The position numbers were made by a program, and so were the translations under genes. A stretch of 64,000 nt of DNA. It comes from JACMMS01 sp043758775 (GTDB lineage: Bacteria; Pseudomonadota; Gammaproteobacteria; Burkholderiales; Methylophilaceae). The stretch spans positions 4,375 through 68,374 of the forward strand of contig JAYVMU010000040.1 in assembly GCA_043758775.1 (NCBI GenBank). The letters run 5' to 3'. Positions 51,622-62,372 of this stretch are shown one piece after another; position 1 is the stretch's first letter, and each line of letters starts with the position of its first letter. The notes beneath the pieces were generated by a model that saw only the letters and a list, made by a program, of their open reading frames with translations, did no database searches and had not been told where the DNA came from.

Positions 51622-51885
51622 ATGGCAAATACCGCACAAGCTCGCAAACGCGCTCGTCAATCAGTTAAAGTAAATGCACACAACTCTGCATTACGTTCAA
51701 CATTGCGCACAGCAATCAAAAAAGTGATTAAAGCTGTAGAAGCTGGCGACAAAGCAGCGGCAACAGCCTCTTACATTGCAAACGTAAGCATTATTGACCG
51801 CATTGCAGATAAAAAAATTATTCATAAAAATAAAGCAGCACGTCATAAAAGCCGCTTAAATGCTGCAATTAAGGCAATGAAATAA
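51622..51885 (+). CDS. rpsT: 30S ribosomal protein S20
   Basis: Primary-binding protein of the 30S subunit body. The 87 residues match E. coli S20 (87). The basic N-terminus [20 protein letters not shown] and the later [20 protein letters not shown] are diagnostic, and the whole chain is helical and Lys/Arg/Ala-rich. AGGAAA serves as ribosome site. It is monocistronic, with its own strong promoter and terminator, and divergent from murJ, as in E. coli. Confidence 0.98.
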   Translation: MANTAQARKRARQSVKVNAHNSALRSTLRTAIKKVIKAVEAGDKAAATASYIANVSIIDRIADKKIIHKNKAARHKSRLNAAIKAMK

Positions 51886-51928
51886 ATAAAACAAGAGACA
51901 TTTAGCTATTTATTAGTTAAACGTCAAT

Positions 51929-51958
51929 AAAAAAGCCGAACAGATGTTCGGCTTTTTT
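51929..51958. terminator. Bidirectional terminator of rpsT and purK
   Basis: AAAAAA-GCCGAAC, loop AGAT, GTTCGGC-TTTTTT. The 7-bp GC-rich stem with A and T tracts on both sides serves the convergent rpsT (plus) and purE-purK (minus) transcripts. Confidence 0.9.
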
Positions 51959-51978
51959 ATTGTTACCTATTCTGCTAT

Positions 51979-53139
51979 TTATTTCTCACCTATACCCAGC
52001 TCACTTCTAATATTCAAAGCAGCTTTGATTAACACCTCTTTATCCTCACCTATCAGTGTGAAGTGGCCCATTTTTCGTCCTGCACGCGCTTGATGCTTAC
52101 GATACGAGTGCATTTTCAGTCCAGGATTAGTGAGCGCAGAATCCCATGCTGGTTCAACATTATTCTGCCAGATATCACCCAATAGATTGACCATCACCGC
52201 ATTGCTATGCAAACGTGCATCGCCAAGCGGCAAGCCCGCCATGATGCGCACTTGCTGTTCAAATTGATTTGTGACACAGGCGTCTATGGTGTAATGGCCC
52301 GAGTTATGTGGGCGCGGCGCGATCTCATTCACCAACAACGCCCCATTACATACAAAGAACTCCACACCCAACACACCGACATAATTAAGTTTCTCTGCTA
52401 ATGTTGCAGCGAGCTGCTGCGCTTGCTGGTTAATGGCTTGACCACTGTTCGTGACTGATCGCGCAGGTACAGTCGTCATATCCAAAATGCCGTTTAAATG
52501 ACTATTTTCAGCGGTAGGGAAAGCGGCAATGTTGCCAGCGACATCGCGTGCCAACACCACTGACACTTCATAATCCAGATCGAGCATTTTTTCTAAAACG
52601 CATTCTTCACCACCAAATTGGATAAAGGCTTGTTGCGCTTCTAGATTATTTTTAACGCGCGCTTGGCCTTTGCCATCGTAGCCAAAACGAGCCACTTTAA
52701 GAATGGCCGGATAAATATCTGAACTATCGTGTGGCAAATCTTCAACACTATCAATCACGACAAAAGGCGCTACGGGTAAACCTGCACCGCGGAGAAAATT
52801 CTTTTCACTCACGCGATGCTGCGCAATCGCCACACTTGCCGCAGATGGACGCACAGTAACAGTTTCAGCTAAAGTTTTCAGCGAAGCGGCCGGCACATTT
52901 TCAAATTCAGTACTAATAGCCTGACAAGTGCTAGCCAGTGTATTAAGTGCATTAGCATCATCAAACGCGGCACATAAATGCACATCGGCTATTTTGCCAG
53001 CGGGGCTATTTTTATCAGGGTCTAATACTGTGACTTTATAACCCATTTCATGAGCGGCTATCACAAAGAAACGACCTAATTGACCACCACCCAACATACC
53101 AAGCATAGCAGGCGGCAAAATGACTTTTTCTTGATTCAT
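51979..53139 (-). CDS. purK: N5-carboxyaminoimidazole ribonucleotide synthase PurK
   Basis: ATP-grasp enzyme forming N5-CAIR from AIR and bicarbonate in purine synthesis. 386 residues, somewhat longer than E. coli PurK (355). GMLGGGQLGRF near 14-24 begins the preATP-grasp domain; the ATP-grasp core shows FGYDGKGQARV near 143-153, GVLGVEFFV near 255 and NEIAPRPHNSGHYTIDACV near 272-290. It follows purE by 44 bases and hands its product to PurE. Confidence 0.95.
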   Translation of the reverse strand: MNQEKVILPPAMLGMLGGGQLGRFFVIAAHEMGYKVTVLDPDKNSPAGKIADVHLCAAFDDANALNTLASTCQAISTEFENVPAASLKTLAETVTVRPSAASVAIAQHRVSEKNFLRGAGLPVAPFVVIDSVEDLPHDSSDIYPAILKVARFGYDGKGQARVKNNLEAQQAFIQFGGEECVLEKMLDLDYEVSVVLARDVAGNIAAFPTAENSHLNGILDMTTVPARSVTNSGQAINQQAQQLAATLAEKLNYVGVLGVEFFVCNGALLVNEIAPRPHNSGHYTIDACVTNQFEQQVRIMAGLPLGDARLHSNAVMVNLLGDIWQNNVEPAWDSALTNPGLKMHSYRKHQARAGRKMGHFTLIGEDKEVLIKAALNIRSELGIGEK

Positions 53140-53183
53140 TCTTTAATCTTTATTGATTTTTAATCCGAGTATTTTTTACACGA

Positions 53184-53702
53184 TTACTGACTGATTGGCA
53201 AATCAGTCAGTTGCATTGCATGTACTTTTTCCGCTTGTTTCAAGCGAAAATCAGCCAATTTGACGGCCAAACCAACATCATGATTGGCTAATATAGAAAC
53301 TGCAAATAAGCCTGCATTGGCCGCACCCGCTTCGCCAATGGCAAAAGTTGCCACAGGAATACCTTTAGGCATTTGCACAATAGAGAGTAATGAGTCCTGA
53401 CCTTGCAAATGCTTAGATGGCACGGGCACGCCGAGTACTGGCAATATGGTTTTAGCGGCGACCATGCCAGGCAAATGAGCAGCACCACCAGCACCAGCAA
53501 TAATGACCTGATAGCCATTTTTAGCTGCATTTTCGGCGAAGTTAAACATTAAATCCGGTGTACGATGCGCTGAAACCACTTTAGCTTCGTAAGCTACACC
53601 AAAATCTGCCAACATTTGTGCGGCTGCTTTCATAATCGGCCAGTCACTATCTGAGCCCATAATAATGGCAACTAAAGGTTTACTCATTGATTGTTTTTCC
53701 AT
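53184..53702 (-). CDS. purE: N5-carboxyaminoimidazole ribonucleotide mutase PurE
   Basis: Moves the carboxyl group of N5-CAIR to give CAIR. About 172 residues, class I Pur[16 protein letters not shown] near 14-28 holds the catalytic Ser/Asp site, SAHRTPD the substrate histidine, and [17 protein letters not shown] near 76-92 the phosphate loop. ATG 53702 is chosen because AAGGA lies seven bases upstream; the more usual family start is ATG 53687 ([11 protein letters not shown]). It heads purE-purK. Confidence 0.94.
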   Translation of the reverse strand: MEKQSMSKPLVAIIMGSDSDWPIMKAAAQMLADFGVAYEAKVVSAHRTPDLMFNFAENAAKNGYQVIIAGAGGAAHLPGMVAAKTILPVLGVPVPSKHLQGQDSLLSIVQMPKGIPVATFAIGEAGAANAGLFAVSILANHDVGLAVKLADFRLKQAEKVHAMQLTDLPISQ

Positions 53703-53761
53703 TCCCACTTCCTTAGAATTGGCACTTAATAACTGTTAAATGGTTAGTTATTAAAGAATAA

Positions 53762-54880
53762 TTAAATAAGTATTAAATTATCTCGATGAATAAGTGAAGC
53801 CTCATCGACATAGCCCAATATCTTCTCTATCTCGCTACTCGGTTTTTTCAAAATACGCGCTGTTTCAGCGGAACTGTAATTTACTAAGCCACGGGCAACT
53901 TCAGCACCATTTTCATCGCAACACGCAACCAATTCGCCACGTTCAAAATGACCCTCTACAGCCGTTACACCAATTGGTAATAAACTTTTACCATCCAGTT
54001 TTAGTACCTTTACCGCGCCATTATCTAAAGTCAATTTGCCACGTAACTGTAGATGGTCAGCCAGCCATTGCTTGCGTGCTGCTGTTTTCATTTGTGTAGC
54101 TTGCAAGTGCGTACCAATCAACTCGCCCTGTACTAAGCGCACCAATACATTGGCCTCACGACCTGATGCAATCACGGTGTGTGCACCACTGCGTGAGGCC
54201 CGCTTTGCCGCTAATATTTTGGTTAACATACCACCAGTACCAACACTACTACCTGCTCCACCTGCCATAGTTTCCAGCTCTGGCGTGCCTGCAATTGCAT
54301 GCTGAATAAATTGAGCGCTTTTGTCTTTACGTGGATCAGCTGAATACAAGCCATGCTGATCAGTTAAAATCACTAAAGTATCTGCTTCAATTAAATTAGC
54401 CACTAAAGAAGCCAAAGTATCATTATCGCCGAATTTAATTTCATCGGTGACAACTGTATCATTCTCGTTAATAATCGGAATTACTTTGAGGTCTAATAAT
54501 GTACGCAATGTACTGCGTGCGTTGAGATAACGCTTTCTATCAGCCAAATCATCATGCGTGAGCAATACTTGTGCGGTATGTAAGCCATGCTGCGTAAAAC
54601 AAGTCTCGTACATTTGTACCAAACCCATTTGACCGACAGCCGCCGCAGCCTGCAGTTCATTTACGGCTGTTGGACGTTTTTTCCAGCCCAATCGCTGCAT
54701 GCCCTCAGCCACAGCACCACTAGAAACCAACACTACCTGCTTGCCATTCTTCACAAGCTGAGCAATTTGTCCCGCCCAGGCCGCAATAGCAGCCTGGTCT
54801 AAACCCTCACCATTATTGGTGACTAGGCTAGAACCCACTTTAACTACCAGTGTTTTAGCACCACCCAGAAGAGATGTCAT
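53762..54880 (-). CDS. proB: Glutamate 5-kinase ProB
   Basis: First enzyme of proline synthesis, phosphorylating glutamate's gamma-carboxyl, inhibited by proline. About 372 residues: an amino-acid-kinase domain (about 1-260) with [14 protein letters not shown] near 11-24, [10 protein letters not shown] near 50 and INENDTVV near 137, and a C-terminal PUA domain (about 275-370). Start at ATG 54880 ([14 protein letters not shown]), preceded by AAGAAG; the frame is open upstream to 54952 inside obg, which is not plausible. It is ten bases downstream of obg, a frequent obg-proB pairing. Confidence 0.95.
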   Translation of the reverse strand: MTSLLGGAKTLVVKVGSSLVTNNGEGLDQAAIAAWAGQIAQLVKNGKQVVLVSSGAVAEGMQRLGWKKRPTAVNELQAAAAVGQMGLVQMYETCFTQHGLHTAQVLLTHDDLADRKRYLNARSTLRTLLDLKVIPIINENDTVVTDEIKFGDNDTLASLVANLIEADTLVILTDQHGLYSADPRKDKSAQFIQHAIAGTPELETMAGGAGSSVGTGGMLTKILAAKRASRSGAHTVIASGREANVLVRLVQGELIGTHLQATQMKTAARKQWLADHLQLRGKLTLDNGAVKVLKLDGKSLLPIGVTAVEGHFERGELVACCDENGAEVARGLVNYSSAETARILKKPSSEIEKILGYVDEASLIHRDNLILI

Positions 54881-54890
54881 TGCAGCTTCT

Positions 54891-56054
<1,164 letters not shown>

Positions 56055-56065
56055 TTACCAAATAA

Positions 56066-56094
56066 AAAAGCCCTACCGAATAGATAGGGCTTTT
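56066..56094 (-). terminator. Terminator of rplU-rpmA
   Basis: Perfect 10-bp stem AAAAGCCCTA / TAGGGCTTTT with a 9-base loop, followed on the minus strand by a T-run (six T in a row at 56064-56069). It lies in the 64-bp gap between rpmA and obg. Confidence 0.88.
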
Positions 56095-56109
56095 ATTATG
56101 CATTAAATT

Positions 56110-56367
56110 TTATACTGGAACGATATTAACCAGTTGGCGTTTTAACGCGCCTTTAATGCAAAATGTTACTTTGCCATCAGCCTTAGCATATAGTGTGTGA
56201 TCTTTGCCCATACCGACGTTGTCACCAGCGTGCATTTTTGTACCGCGTTGACGCACGATAATGCTGCCTGCTGTAACAATTTGCTCGCCAAAGGCTTTAA
56301 CGCCTAATCGTTGGGAATGTGAATCGCGGCCGTTACGTGAACTACCGCCTGCTTTTTTGTGTGCCAT
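56110..56367 (-). CDS. rpmA: 50S ribosomal protein L27
   Basis: Large-subunit protein near the peptidyl-transferase centre. The 85 residues match E. coli L27 (85). [20 protein letters not shown] is the family N-terminus; [21 protein letters not shown] near 35-55 is the core. It follows rplU by 63 bases. Confidence 0.98.
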   Translation of the reverse strand: MAHKKAGGSSRNGRDSHSQRLGVKAFGEQIVTAGSIIVRQRGTKMHAGDNVGMGKDHTLYAKADGKVTFCIKGALKRQLVNIVPV

Positions 56368-56430
56368 GTTTAATCCTTTATATTAACTAATTTGAATTAG
56401 TTAGCTCAATTATTTAGCTGCGTTGCAAGT

Positions 56431-56742
56431 TTATGCTGCAATATCGCCAATTTGAATTTCGGTATAGCTTTGACGATGACCTTGCGTCTTACGGTAATGC
56501 TTACGACGACGGAATTTAAAAATCATCACTTTATCGCCACGGCCGTGTGAAAGCACGGTTGCTTGAATGCTCGCACCTTTAACAATCGGTGAACCAATGG
56601 TTACTTTGTCGCCATCAGCCAACATCAAGATCTGGTCCAGTGTAACGTTGCTACCAACGTCACCCACTAGTTTTTCAACTTTGATTTTTTCGCCAGCTAC
56701 TACGCGGTATTGTTTACCGCCTGTTTTAATTACTGCATACAT
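56431..56742 (-). CDS. rplU: 50S ribosomal protein L21
   Basis: Large-subunit protein binding 23S rRNA. From ATG 56742 it has 103 residues, exactly the E. coli length, starting [14 protein letters not shown]. The C-terminal [20 protein letters not shown] near 75-94 is the basic loop. The frame extends to 56766, but those eight residues are not part of L21. It heads rplU-rpmA. Confidence 0.97.
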   Translation of the reverse strand: MYAVIKTGGKQYRVVAGEKIKVEKLVGDVGSNVTLDQILMLADGDKVTIGSPIVKGASIQATVLSHGRGDKVMIFKFRRRKHYRKTQGHRQSYTEIQIGDIAA

Positions 56743-56782
56743 GATATTGCCTCTTAGCACACACATTCATAAAGAATCGCGC

Positions 56783-56811
56783 ATTATACGTAAACTATCG
56801 AGGTTAAGCAA
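56783..56811 (-). promoter_or_regulatory. Sigma-70 promoter of rplU-rpmA
   Basis: On the minus strand -35 TTGCTT (56806-56811), 17-base spacer and a perfect -10 TATAAT (56783-56788), 41 bases before the rplU ATG. Confidence 0.8.
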
Positions 56812-56972
56812 CCAGCATGCGTAAATTACAATGATGAAATTGCATAAAGTTTAAATTGCCAAACAAACGGGCAATTAATGGTCTGTATTATAACAAAAAG
56901 AGGCTTGGATAAATTAAGATGATATGGGCTATATTGCCCAATAAATGTCGCCGACTTAAACATGATGCATTT

Positions 56973-57002
56973 TTGTTATATCAGGCAGACCTTTGTTATA
57001 CT
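56973..57002 (+). promoter_or_regulatory. Candidate promoter of pssA
   Basis: -35 TTGTTA (56973-56978) and -10 TATACT (56997-57002) with an 18-base spacer, 36 bases before the pssA ATG. The gap 56743-57037 otherwise only holds the divergent rplU promoter. Confidence 0.55.
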
Positions 57003-57037
57003 AAACATAAGTGAGTTAACTAAGAACTATCCAAATC

Positions 57038-57832
57038 ATGGAAGAAAAAACGCCTCGTATACGCAGTGACAAGCCTAGCGGATTAGCTGAACGTGGCATT
57101 TACCTGCTACCCAACTTATTTACTTCTGCCGCATTGTTTGCTGGCTTCTTTGCCATAGTACAGGCCATGAATAGTAATTTTGAGCAATCTGCAGTGGCCA
57201 TTTTTATTGCGATGGTAATGGATGGTTTGGATGGACGCGTAGCGCGCATGACCAACACGCAAAGCGCGTTCGGGGCGGAATACGATAGCCTATCTGACAT
57301 GGTTTCATTTGGCGTAGCACCTGCATTGATACTCTATGTATGGGCTTTAAAGCCTTTAGGTAAGTTAGGCTGGATAGCCGCTTTTATTTATTGTGCTTGT
57401 GCGGCATTACGTTTAGCCAGGTTTAATACTAAATTAGATGATGAGCATGCAGACAAACGTTATTTCCAAGGCCTACCTAGTCCAGCCGCTGCGGCTTTAT
57501 TGGCTGGCTTCGTTTGGGTTTCGTATGAGTATGGCATTAGCGGTAAAGAGATTTTTTTCGGTGAAGTGCAAATGAAATGGATTGCCTGGTGCATTACTGT
57601 TTTTGCCGGCGGCTCCATGGTAAGTGATCTGCGCTACTTTAGTGGCAAGGATTTCAACTTAAAACAAAGCGTTCCGTTTATTGTAATCCTGGGCATTATG
57701 CTGGCCTTTGTTTTGATTTCGTACAGCCCTCCAGAAGTGTTGTTTTTTGTGATGGTTATTTACGCATTATCAGGTTATGTGAGCTGGATTAGGCAGTTTT
57801 TTAAACGCCACAAACAAAACTCATCAAGCTAA
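57038..57832 (+). CDS. pssA: CDP-diacylglycerol-serine O-phosphatidyltransferase PssA
   Basis: Inner-membrane enzyme making phosphatidylserine, the precursor of phosphatidylethanolamine. The 264 residues carry the CDP-alcohol phosphatidyltransferase motif DGLDGRVARMTN...FGAEYDSLSD near 62-87, that is DGxxAR-x8-G-x3-D-x3-D, and about six hydrophobic helices. This is the membrane-integral subclass (Bacillus-like), not the ribosome-associated E. coli type. In betaproteobacteria it usually sits between ilvC and leuA, and leuA is indeed next here. Confidence 0.95.
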   Translation: MEEKTPRIRSDKPSGLAERGIYLLPNLFTSAALFAGFFAIVQAMNSNFEQSAVAIFIAMVMDGLDGRVARMTNTQSAFGAEYDSLSDMVSFGVAPALILYVWALKPLGKLGWIAAFIYCACAALRLARFNTKLDDEHADKRYFQGLPSPAAAALLAGFVWVSYEYGISGKEIFFGEVQMKWIAWCITVFAGGSMVSDLRYFSGKDFNLKQSVPFIVILGIMLAFVLISYSPPEVLFFVMVIYALSGYVSWIRQFFKRHKQNSSS

Positions 57833-57892
57833 TTAGCAATTCAAATCGCTAAACACTTGAAAAGTCACTAAAAAACTACTACATTAATACTT

Positions 57893-58015
57893 ATGAGTTA
57901 CTCATTCTATTTAAGCAGTTCTTTATTTGCGCTTTTGCTATTAGCAAGCTCCTTGCTATTGACTAGCGCTGCGCATGCGCGCGCCCGTTTGCTACATGCA
58001 AATCTGCTGCGCTAG
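57893..58015 (+). CDS. Candidate leucine-rich leader peptide upstream of leuA
   Basis: A 40-codon frame, ATG 57893 to TAG 58013-58015, with 13 Leu: runs LLLL at 14-17 and LLL at 21-23, and pairs LL at 33-34 and 38-39. The Leu codons include CTT, TTG, CTA, TTA and CTG. It ends 143 bases before leuA. Such composition is typical of leucine attenuation leaders. No good ribosome site is seen upstream, and the N-terminal half also resembles a signal peptide with an AHA cleavage site, so a short secreted peptide or chance are alternatives. Palindromes and a hairpin surround its 3' half. Confidence 0.45.
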   Translation: MSYSFYLSSSLFALLLLASSLLLTSAAHARARLLHANLLR

Positions 58016-58054
58016 CGCGCACACTAAATCCCACACCCCCAAAGTATTTTAGTG

Positions 58055-58081
58055 CTCGCTGTCGTTATTTAAGTCAGCGAG
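58055..58081 (+). other. Hairpin between the leucine-rich leader and leuA
   Basis: A 7-bp stem CTCGCTG / CAGCGAG with a 13-base loop, followed by TTGAATTATTG rather than a T run, so it is not a typical intrinsic terminator. Two 10-bp palindromes, GCGCATGCGC (57971-57980) and GCGCTAGCGC (58009-58018), lie upstream and could form alternative structures. Confidence 0.5.
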
Positions 58082-58158
58082 TTGAATTATTGTAAGTAAA
58101 AACATTGCACAGAAAATAATCGAATCAATCTTGCAATATTTTAGCGAATGGAAAAAAA

Positions 58159-59694
58159 ATGAAAGAGCAAATTATAATTTTTGATACCACCTTGCGCGAT
58201 GGTGAACAAAGCCCGGGCGCAGCAATGACTAAGGAAGAAAAAATCCGTATTGCACGCCAACTTGAGAAATTGGGCGTCAATGTCATCGAAGCAGGTTTTG
58301 CTGCGGCTAGCCCAGGTGATTTTGATGCGATTCACGAAATCGCAAAAATCATTAAGAACTCAACCGTATGCTCACTTGCCCGCGCTAGTGAAAACGATGT
58401 ACGACGTGCAGGTGAGGCTATTACACCAGCAGCACATAAACGTATTCATACGTTTATTGCAACCAGCAAGATTCATATGGAAAACAAACTCCGCATGACA
58501 GAAGACCAAGTAGTAGAACGCGCTGTGCAGGCCGTCAAATGGGCTTTGGAATATACAGATGACGTAGAGTTTTCAGCGGAAGATGCTGTGCGTTCTGACA
58601 TGGATTTCTTAATTCGCGTATTTGATGCGGTGATTAAAGCCGGTGCTAAGACTATCAACGTGCCAGATACTGTTGGTTATTCCATCCCCGCACTCTGGAG
58701 TGCTACCATGCAGGAGTTGATTGCGCGCGTACCTAACTCGCATAGCGTTGTGTGGTCTACACACTGCCATAACGACTTGGGCATGGCAGTTGCAAATTCT
58801 TTAGCGGCTGTGATGGGTGGCGCCCGTCAAGTAGAGTGTACGATTAACGGCTTGGGCGAACGCGCAGGCAATGCCAGTCTTGAAGAAATCGTGATGGCGA
58901 TTAAAACCCGCAGTGACATTTTCAATTTGGAAACGCGAATTGATACCACGCAAATTGTCCCCACCAGCAAGTTGGTATCGACCATTACCGGCTACCCCGT
59001 ACAGCCGAACAAGGCCATTGTAGGCGCCAATGCGTTTGCCCATGAATCTGGCATTCACCAAGATGGTGTATTAAAACATCGCGAAACCTATGAAATCATG
59101 CGCGCGGAAGACGTAGGCTGGAATACCAATAAATTAACTTTGGGCAAACTATCTGGTCGCAATGCCTTTAGAACGCGCTTAAAAGAGTTGGGTATTGAGT
59201 TATCAAGCGAAGATTTGCTTAATGCTGCTTTTGCACGATTTAAAACATTGGCAGATAAAAAATCAGAAATTTTTGATGAAGATTTACAAGCACTTGTTAG
59301 TGATGAGTTTATTTCTGAAGCCAGCGAGTACTATAAGCTTGTGTATTTGCAAGTCACTTCACAAACGGGTGAAATACCACATGCTTTAATCACCTTGTCT
59401 GAGAATGGCATTGAGAAAAATGCGGAATCTGACGGCGGCGGCCCTGTTGATGCTACATTTAAAGCCATTGAAAACATGGCGCAAAGTGGCGCAGAGTTGC
59501 AACTTTATTCTGTGAATAACATTACCAGCGGTACGGATGCTCAAGGTGAAGTCACCGTGCGCCTTTCTAAAGGTGATCGCATTGTCAATGGTCAAGGTGC
59601 AGATACGGATATTGTCATTGCTTCGGCAAAAGCTTATTTGAACGGCTTGAATAAGTTGCAATCCAAGTCTGAGAAAGTAAATCCGCAAGTTTAG
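58159..59694 (+). CDS. leuA: 2-isopropylmalate synthase LeuA
   Basis: Condenses acetyl-CoA with 2-oxoisovalerate, the committed step of leucine synthesis. The 511 residues match the proteobacterial enzyme. The HMGL-like TIM barrel (about 1-290) has [16 protein letters not shown] near 8-23, [14 protein letters not shown] near 200-213 and [18 protein letters not shown] near 224-241. [15 protein letters not shown] near 293-307 belongs to the linker, and the C-terminal regulatory domain (about 390-505) binds leucine for feedback inhibition. It appears monocistronic with a terminator after it, and the Leu-rich leader suggests attenuation in addition. Confidence 0.96.
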   Translation: MKEQIIIFDTTLRDGEQSPGAAMTKEEKIRIARQLEKLGVNVIEAGFAAASPGDFDAIHEIAKIIKNSTVCSLARASENDVRRAGEAITPAAHKRIHTFIATSKIHMENKLRMTEDQVVERAVQAVKWALEYTDDVEFSAEDAVRSDMDFLIRVFDAVIKAGAKTINVPDTVGYSIPALWSATMQELIARVPNSHSVVWSTHCHNDLGMAVANSLAAVMGGARQVECTINGLGERAGNASLEEIVMAIKTRSDIFNLETRIDTTQIVPTSKLVSTITGYPVQPNKAIVGANAFAHESGIHQDGVLKHRETYEIMRAEDVGWNTNKLTLGKLSGRNAFRTRLKELGIELSSEDLLNAAFARFKTLADKKSEIFDEDLQALVSDEFISEASEYYKLVYLQVTSQTGEIPHALITLSENGIEKNAESDGGGPVDATFKAIENMAQSGAELQLYSVNNITSGTDAQGEVTVRLSKGDRIVNGQGADTDIVIASAKAYLNGLNKLQSKSEKVNPQV

Positions 59695-59731
59695 AACATG
59701 CTGTTGCACAACAAGTAATAAATGAAATATT

Positions 59732-59757
59732 GGGTGGGCTTAAAACCCCACCCTTTT
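59732..59757 (+). terminator. Terminator of leuA
   Basis: GGGTGGG (59732-59738), 8-base loop, CCCACCC (59747-59753), then TTTTG. A GC-only 7-bp stem with a short T-tract 37 bases after leuA. Confidence 0.85.
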
Positions 59758-59789
59758 GTTTCAAATCTTAATAAAAATACTGAATTTAA

Positions 59790-60677
59790 ATGCCCAAAAA
59801 ACAGCAAAGATTGCTCATTGCTCTTGCTTTATTCTCCACTTATTTTATCTGGGGCTCGACTTATTTTGCAATTAAGCTGGGCATAGAAAGCTTTCCGCCA
59901 TTTTTAATGGCTGGTGTACGTTTTACCTTAGCTGGATTAATTTTATATGTAGCTATGCGCTGTTTAGGCAGCCCCAATCCTAATTTAAAAGAGTGGCGCA
60001 GCGCCACCATTATCGGCATCATGCTGCCGGCAATGGGGAATGGTACGGTGTGCTATGTACAACAAACCGTTTCCTCAAGCTTGGCTGCATTATCCATCGC
60101 TACTGTGCCGATTTGGATGGCAATTTTTTCGTCGTTTTGGGGTCATCACCCGAGCAAACGCGAATGGTTAGGTATCACGATTGGCTTTATTGGCATTGCA
60201 TTGCTTAATTTAAGTGGCAGTCTGCATGGTGATATTAAAAGTGCATTCTTATTGATGTTTGCTGCAGCGACTTGGTCATACGGCTCAGTATGGAGTAAAC
60301 ATCTACCTATGCCACAAGGCTTGATGGCAAGTGCAACACAAATGCTTTGTGGTGGATTAGCTTTATTAATATTCAGTACGACGCAACATGAATCTTGGCA
60401 TGAACACATCAGCACAAAATCATGGCTTGCTATGTTGTTTTTAGTGCTGCTAGGCTCCATAGTAGCTTATAGTGCTTACCAATATTTGCTCAAAACTGTG
60501 CGACCATTGGTCGCTACCAGCAACACATTTATCAACCCGATTGTGGCTTTTGCGCTGGGTATAGGCTTAATTAACGAACAGGTTACACGTACAGAATTTA
60601 TTGCTCTCGCGGTTATATTGGTGGGAGTGTTTTTAGTGTTATCTTACAATGAACTAGAAGTGGAGAAATCCGTTTGA
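59790..60677 (+). CDS. EamA/DMT-superfamily transporter
   Basis: 295 residues with ten predicted membrane helices arranged as two EamA repeats (about 10-140 and 150-285). The N-terminal FSTYFIWGSTYFAIKLGIES near 15-34 and PPFLMAGVRFTLAGLILY resemble the YedA-type drug/metabolite exporters. The exported substrate cannot be read from sequence; amino acid or metabolite efflux is possible given leuA upstream. The stop overlaps the start of the HAD gene, so the two are co-translated. Confidence 0.88.
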   Translation: MPKKQQRLLIALALFSTYFIWGSTYFAIKLGIESFPPFLMAGVRFTLAGLILYVAMRCLGSPNPNLKEWRSATIIGIMLPAMGNGTVCYVQQTVSSSLAALSIATVPIWMAIFSSFWGHHPSKREWLGITIGFIGIALLNLSGSLHGDIKSAFLLMFAAATWSYGSVWSKHLPMPQGLMASATQMLCGGLALLIFSTTQHESWHEHISTKSWLAMLFLVLLGSIVAYSAYQYLLKTVRPLVATSNTFINPIVAFALGIGLINEQVTRTEFIALAVILVGVFLVLSYNELEVEKSV

Positions 60678-61357
60678 ACAAAGTCGCAACAAAACAAAAT
60701 TTAACAATATTTGATCTAGACAACACTTTACTGGCCGGTGATAGTGATTTTCAATGGGGACAGTTTTTGATTGGCGAAGGTCTACTTAATCGCGAAGAAC
60801 ATCACGACCGTAACGTGCAGTTTTATGAAGACTATAAGCACGGTAAATTAGATATTGTGGCATTTTTGGCTTTTCAGTTGAAGCATTTGTCTGAACACAA
60901 ACGTGCATTTTTAGATAAATTACATATTAAATATATGGAAAAAGTCATCCGCCCGATGATTACCGACAAAGCGCGTGATTTAGTTAAAAAACATCAAGTC
61001 GCTGGTGATTTATTGATGATTATCACTGCCACTAACAGCTTTATCACCACACCAATCGCCACTGAATTTGGCATCACTTACTTAATTGGTACTAATCCAG
61101 AACAAAAAGACGGTGAATTTACTGGTGGTGTCACGGGTGTGCCGAGTTTTCAAGAAGGTAAAGTAACTAGATTGAATCAATGGTTAGAGGCACGTGGAGA
61201 GAAATTAAATGATTTTGAAGTGAGTTATTTTTACAGCGATTCACAAAACGATTTACCGTTAATGAAACTGGTGACAAACCCCGTAGCGGTTGATGCTGAC
61301 CCCGTACTATCGGCTTATGCCAAACAGCATGGCTGGCCAATCATCAGTTTAAGGTAG
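60674..61357 (+). CDS. HAD-IB family phosphatase (SerB-like)
   Basis: 227 residues of the haloacid-dehalogenase superfamily, subfamily IB. Motif I FDLDNTLL near 13-20 has the nucleophile Asp14 and acid Asp16; motif II is IITATNSF near 116 and motif IV is YSDSQNDLPLM near 192-202. Close relatives are annotated as phosphoserine phosphatase-like or histidinol-phosphatase-like, so the substrate is open. The start is TTG 60674, overlapping the transporter's TGA, with GGAGAAA upstream as ribosome site; no ATG fits before motif I. Confidence 0.85.
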   Translation: MNKVATKQNLTIFDLDNTLLAGDSDFQWGQFLIGEGLLNREEHHDRNVQFYEDYKHGKLDIVAFLAFQLKHLSEHKRAFLDKLHIKYMEKVIRPMITDKARDLVKKHQVAGDLLMIITATNSFITTPIATEFGITYLIGTNPEQKDGEFTGGVTGVPSFQEGKVTRLNQWLEARGEKLNDFEVSYFYSDSQNDLPLMKLVTNPVAVDADPVLSAYAKQHGWPIISLR

Positions 61358-61436
61358 GAAAATTAGTGCAGTATGGCTAATTGCTAGTTGGAGGGTTTGT
61401 CATCGACCAGCCTTCCGACTTATTTGTAGCTTACAG

Positions 61437-62243
61437 TCACGGGCGATGTAACACAATTTCCAAAACGAATTTACTGCCTATATATGCTAGTAACAACAAA
61501 ACAAATCCTACCAGCACCCAGCGAATCGCCTTCCGTCCACGCCAGCCATAAGCAAATCTGCCTAATAACAAACTGCCATAAATCAACCATGAAGCAATTG
61601 AAAAAATAACTTTATGACTAAACTGCAACGGCTCGCCAAAAATTTCTTCTGAAAACAACATGCCGCTGATTAGTGTAAAGGTTAATAACACAAAGCCCAA
61701 ACCTATCACTTTGAACAGTAGGCTTTCCATCACCATTAGCGGTGGAAAGCTGGGTAACTTAATCAAGCCAGTTTTTTGATGTAAATTACGTTCAGCAATA
61801 AGCATTAACAATGCATGCAGTGCAGCAAATGTGAATAAGCTATAAGCTAAAATTGCAATCACAATATGTATGGCAAATAGTGTAGATACTGTTTCTGGTA
61901 AATAATGATTTTCTACAAAAAATGCCGGTAATACAGCAAATAGCGCAGCAGGAGGCAGGACAAAAGCCTGTAGAGTTTGCAAATGGTGTTTGATATTAGC
62001 TAGCCAATAAATAAGCAGGGTTAGCCAAAATATCAGGGATAACGCATTATAAAAACCAAGATTTAAACCATGGCTTATTACATCATCGTAAAGCAGACCA
62101 CCGTGCAATATTAAACCCAACGCAATCATGGATGAATGTAGTTTGAGGTTTTGTTCAGTAGTGGGTTTAGCCGCACGCCAAAAATCAAACGCGACCGCAA
62201 GATAAATGAACACAACGACTAAATAAAGGATATATGAGTGCAT
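61437..62243 (-). CDS. YpjD/CcsA-like inner-membrane protein (cytochrome c assembly family)
   Basis: 268 residues with about eight hydrophobic helices. The central region HYLPETVSTLFAIHIVIAIL near 112-131 and FAALHALLMLIAERNLH near 138-154 match the cytochrome c assembly (CcsA/YpjD) family. The E. coli homologue YpjD is also divergent from ffh, the arrangement here, which supports orthology. A haem-handling role is inferred from the family and has not been shown for YpjD. Confidence 0.87.
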   Translation of the reverse strand: MHSYILYLVVVFIYLAVAFDFWRAAKPTTEQNLKLHSSMIALGLILHGGLLYDDVISHGLNLGFYNALSLIFWLTLLIYWLANIKHHLQTLQAFVLPPAALFAVLPAFFVENHYLPETVSTLFAIHIVIAILAYSLFTFAALHALLMLIAERNLHQKTGLIKLPSFPPLMVMESLLFKVIGLGFVLLTFTLISGMLFSEEIFGEPLQFSHKVIFSIASWLIYGSLLLGRFAYGWRGRKAIRWVLVGFVLLLLAYIGSKFVLEIVLHRP

Positions 62244-62372
62244 GGCTTAATTATCGTACAAAACGTGTCTATAGGCAAAATACAAGGTACAAAAAGTGTG
62301 TTTGTACAAACTCGCTGAGTTAAAATAGTCGATAACTGGGTACAAATATTTTAAGAAAGCATTCACAACATC

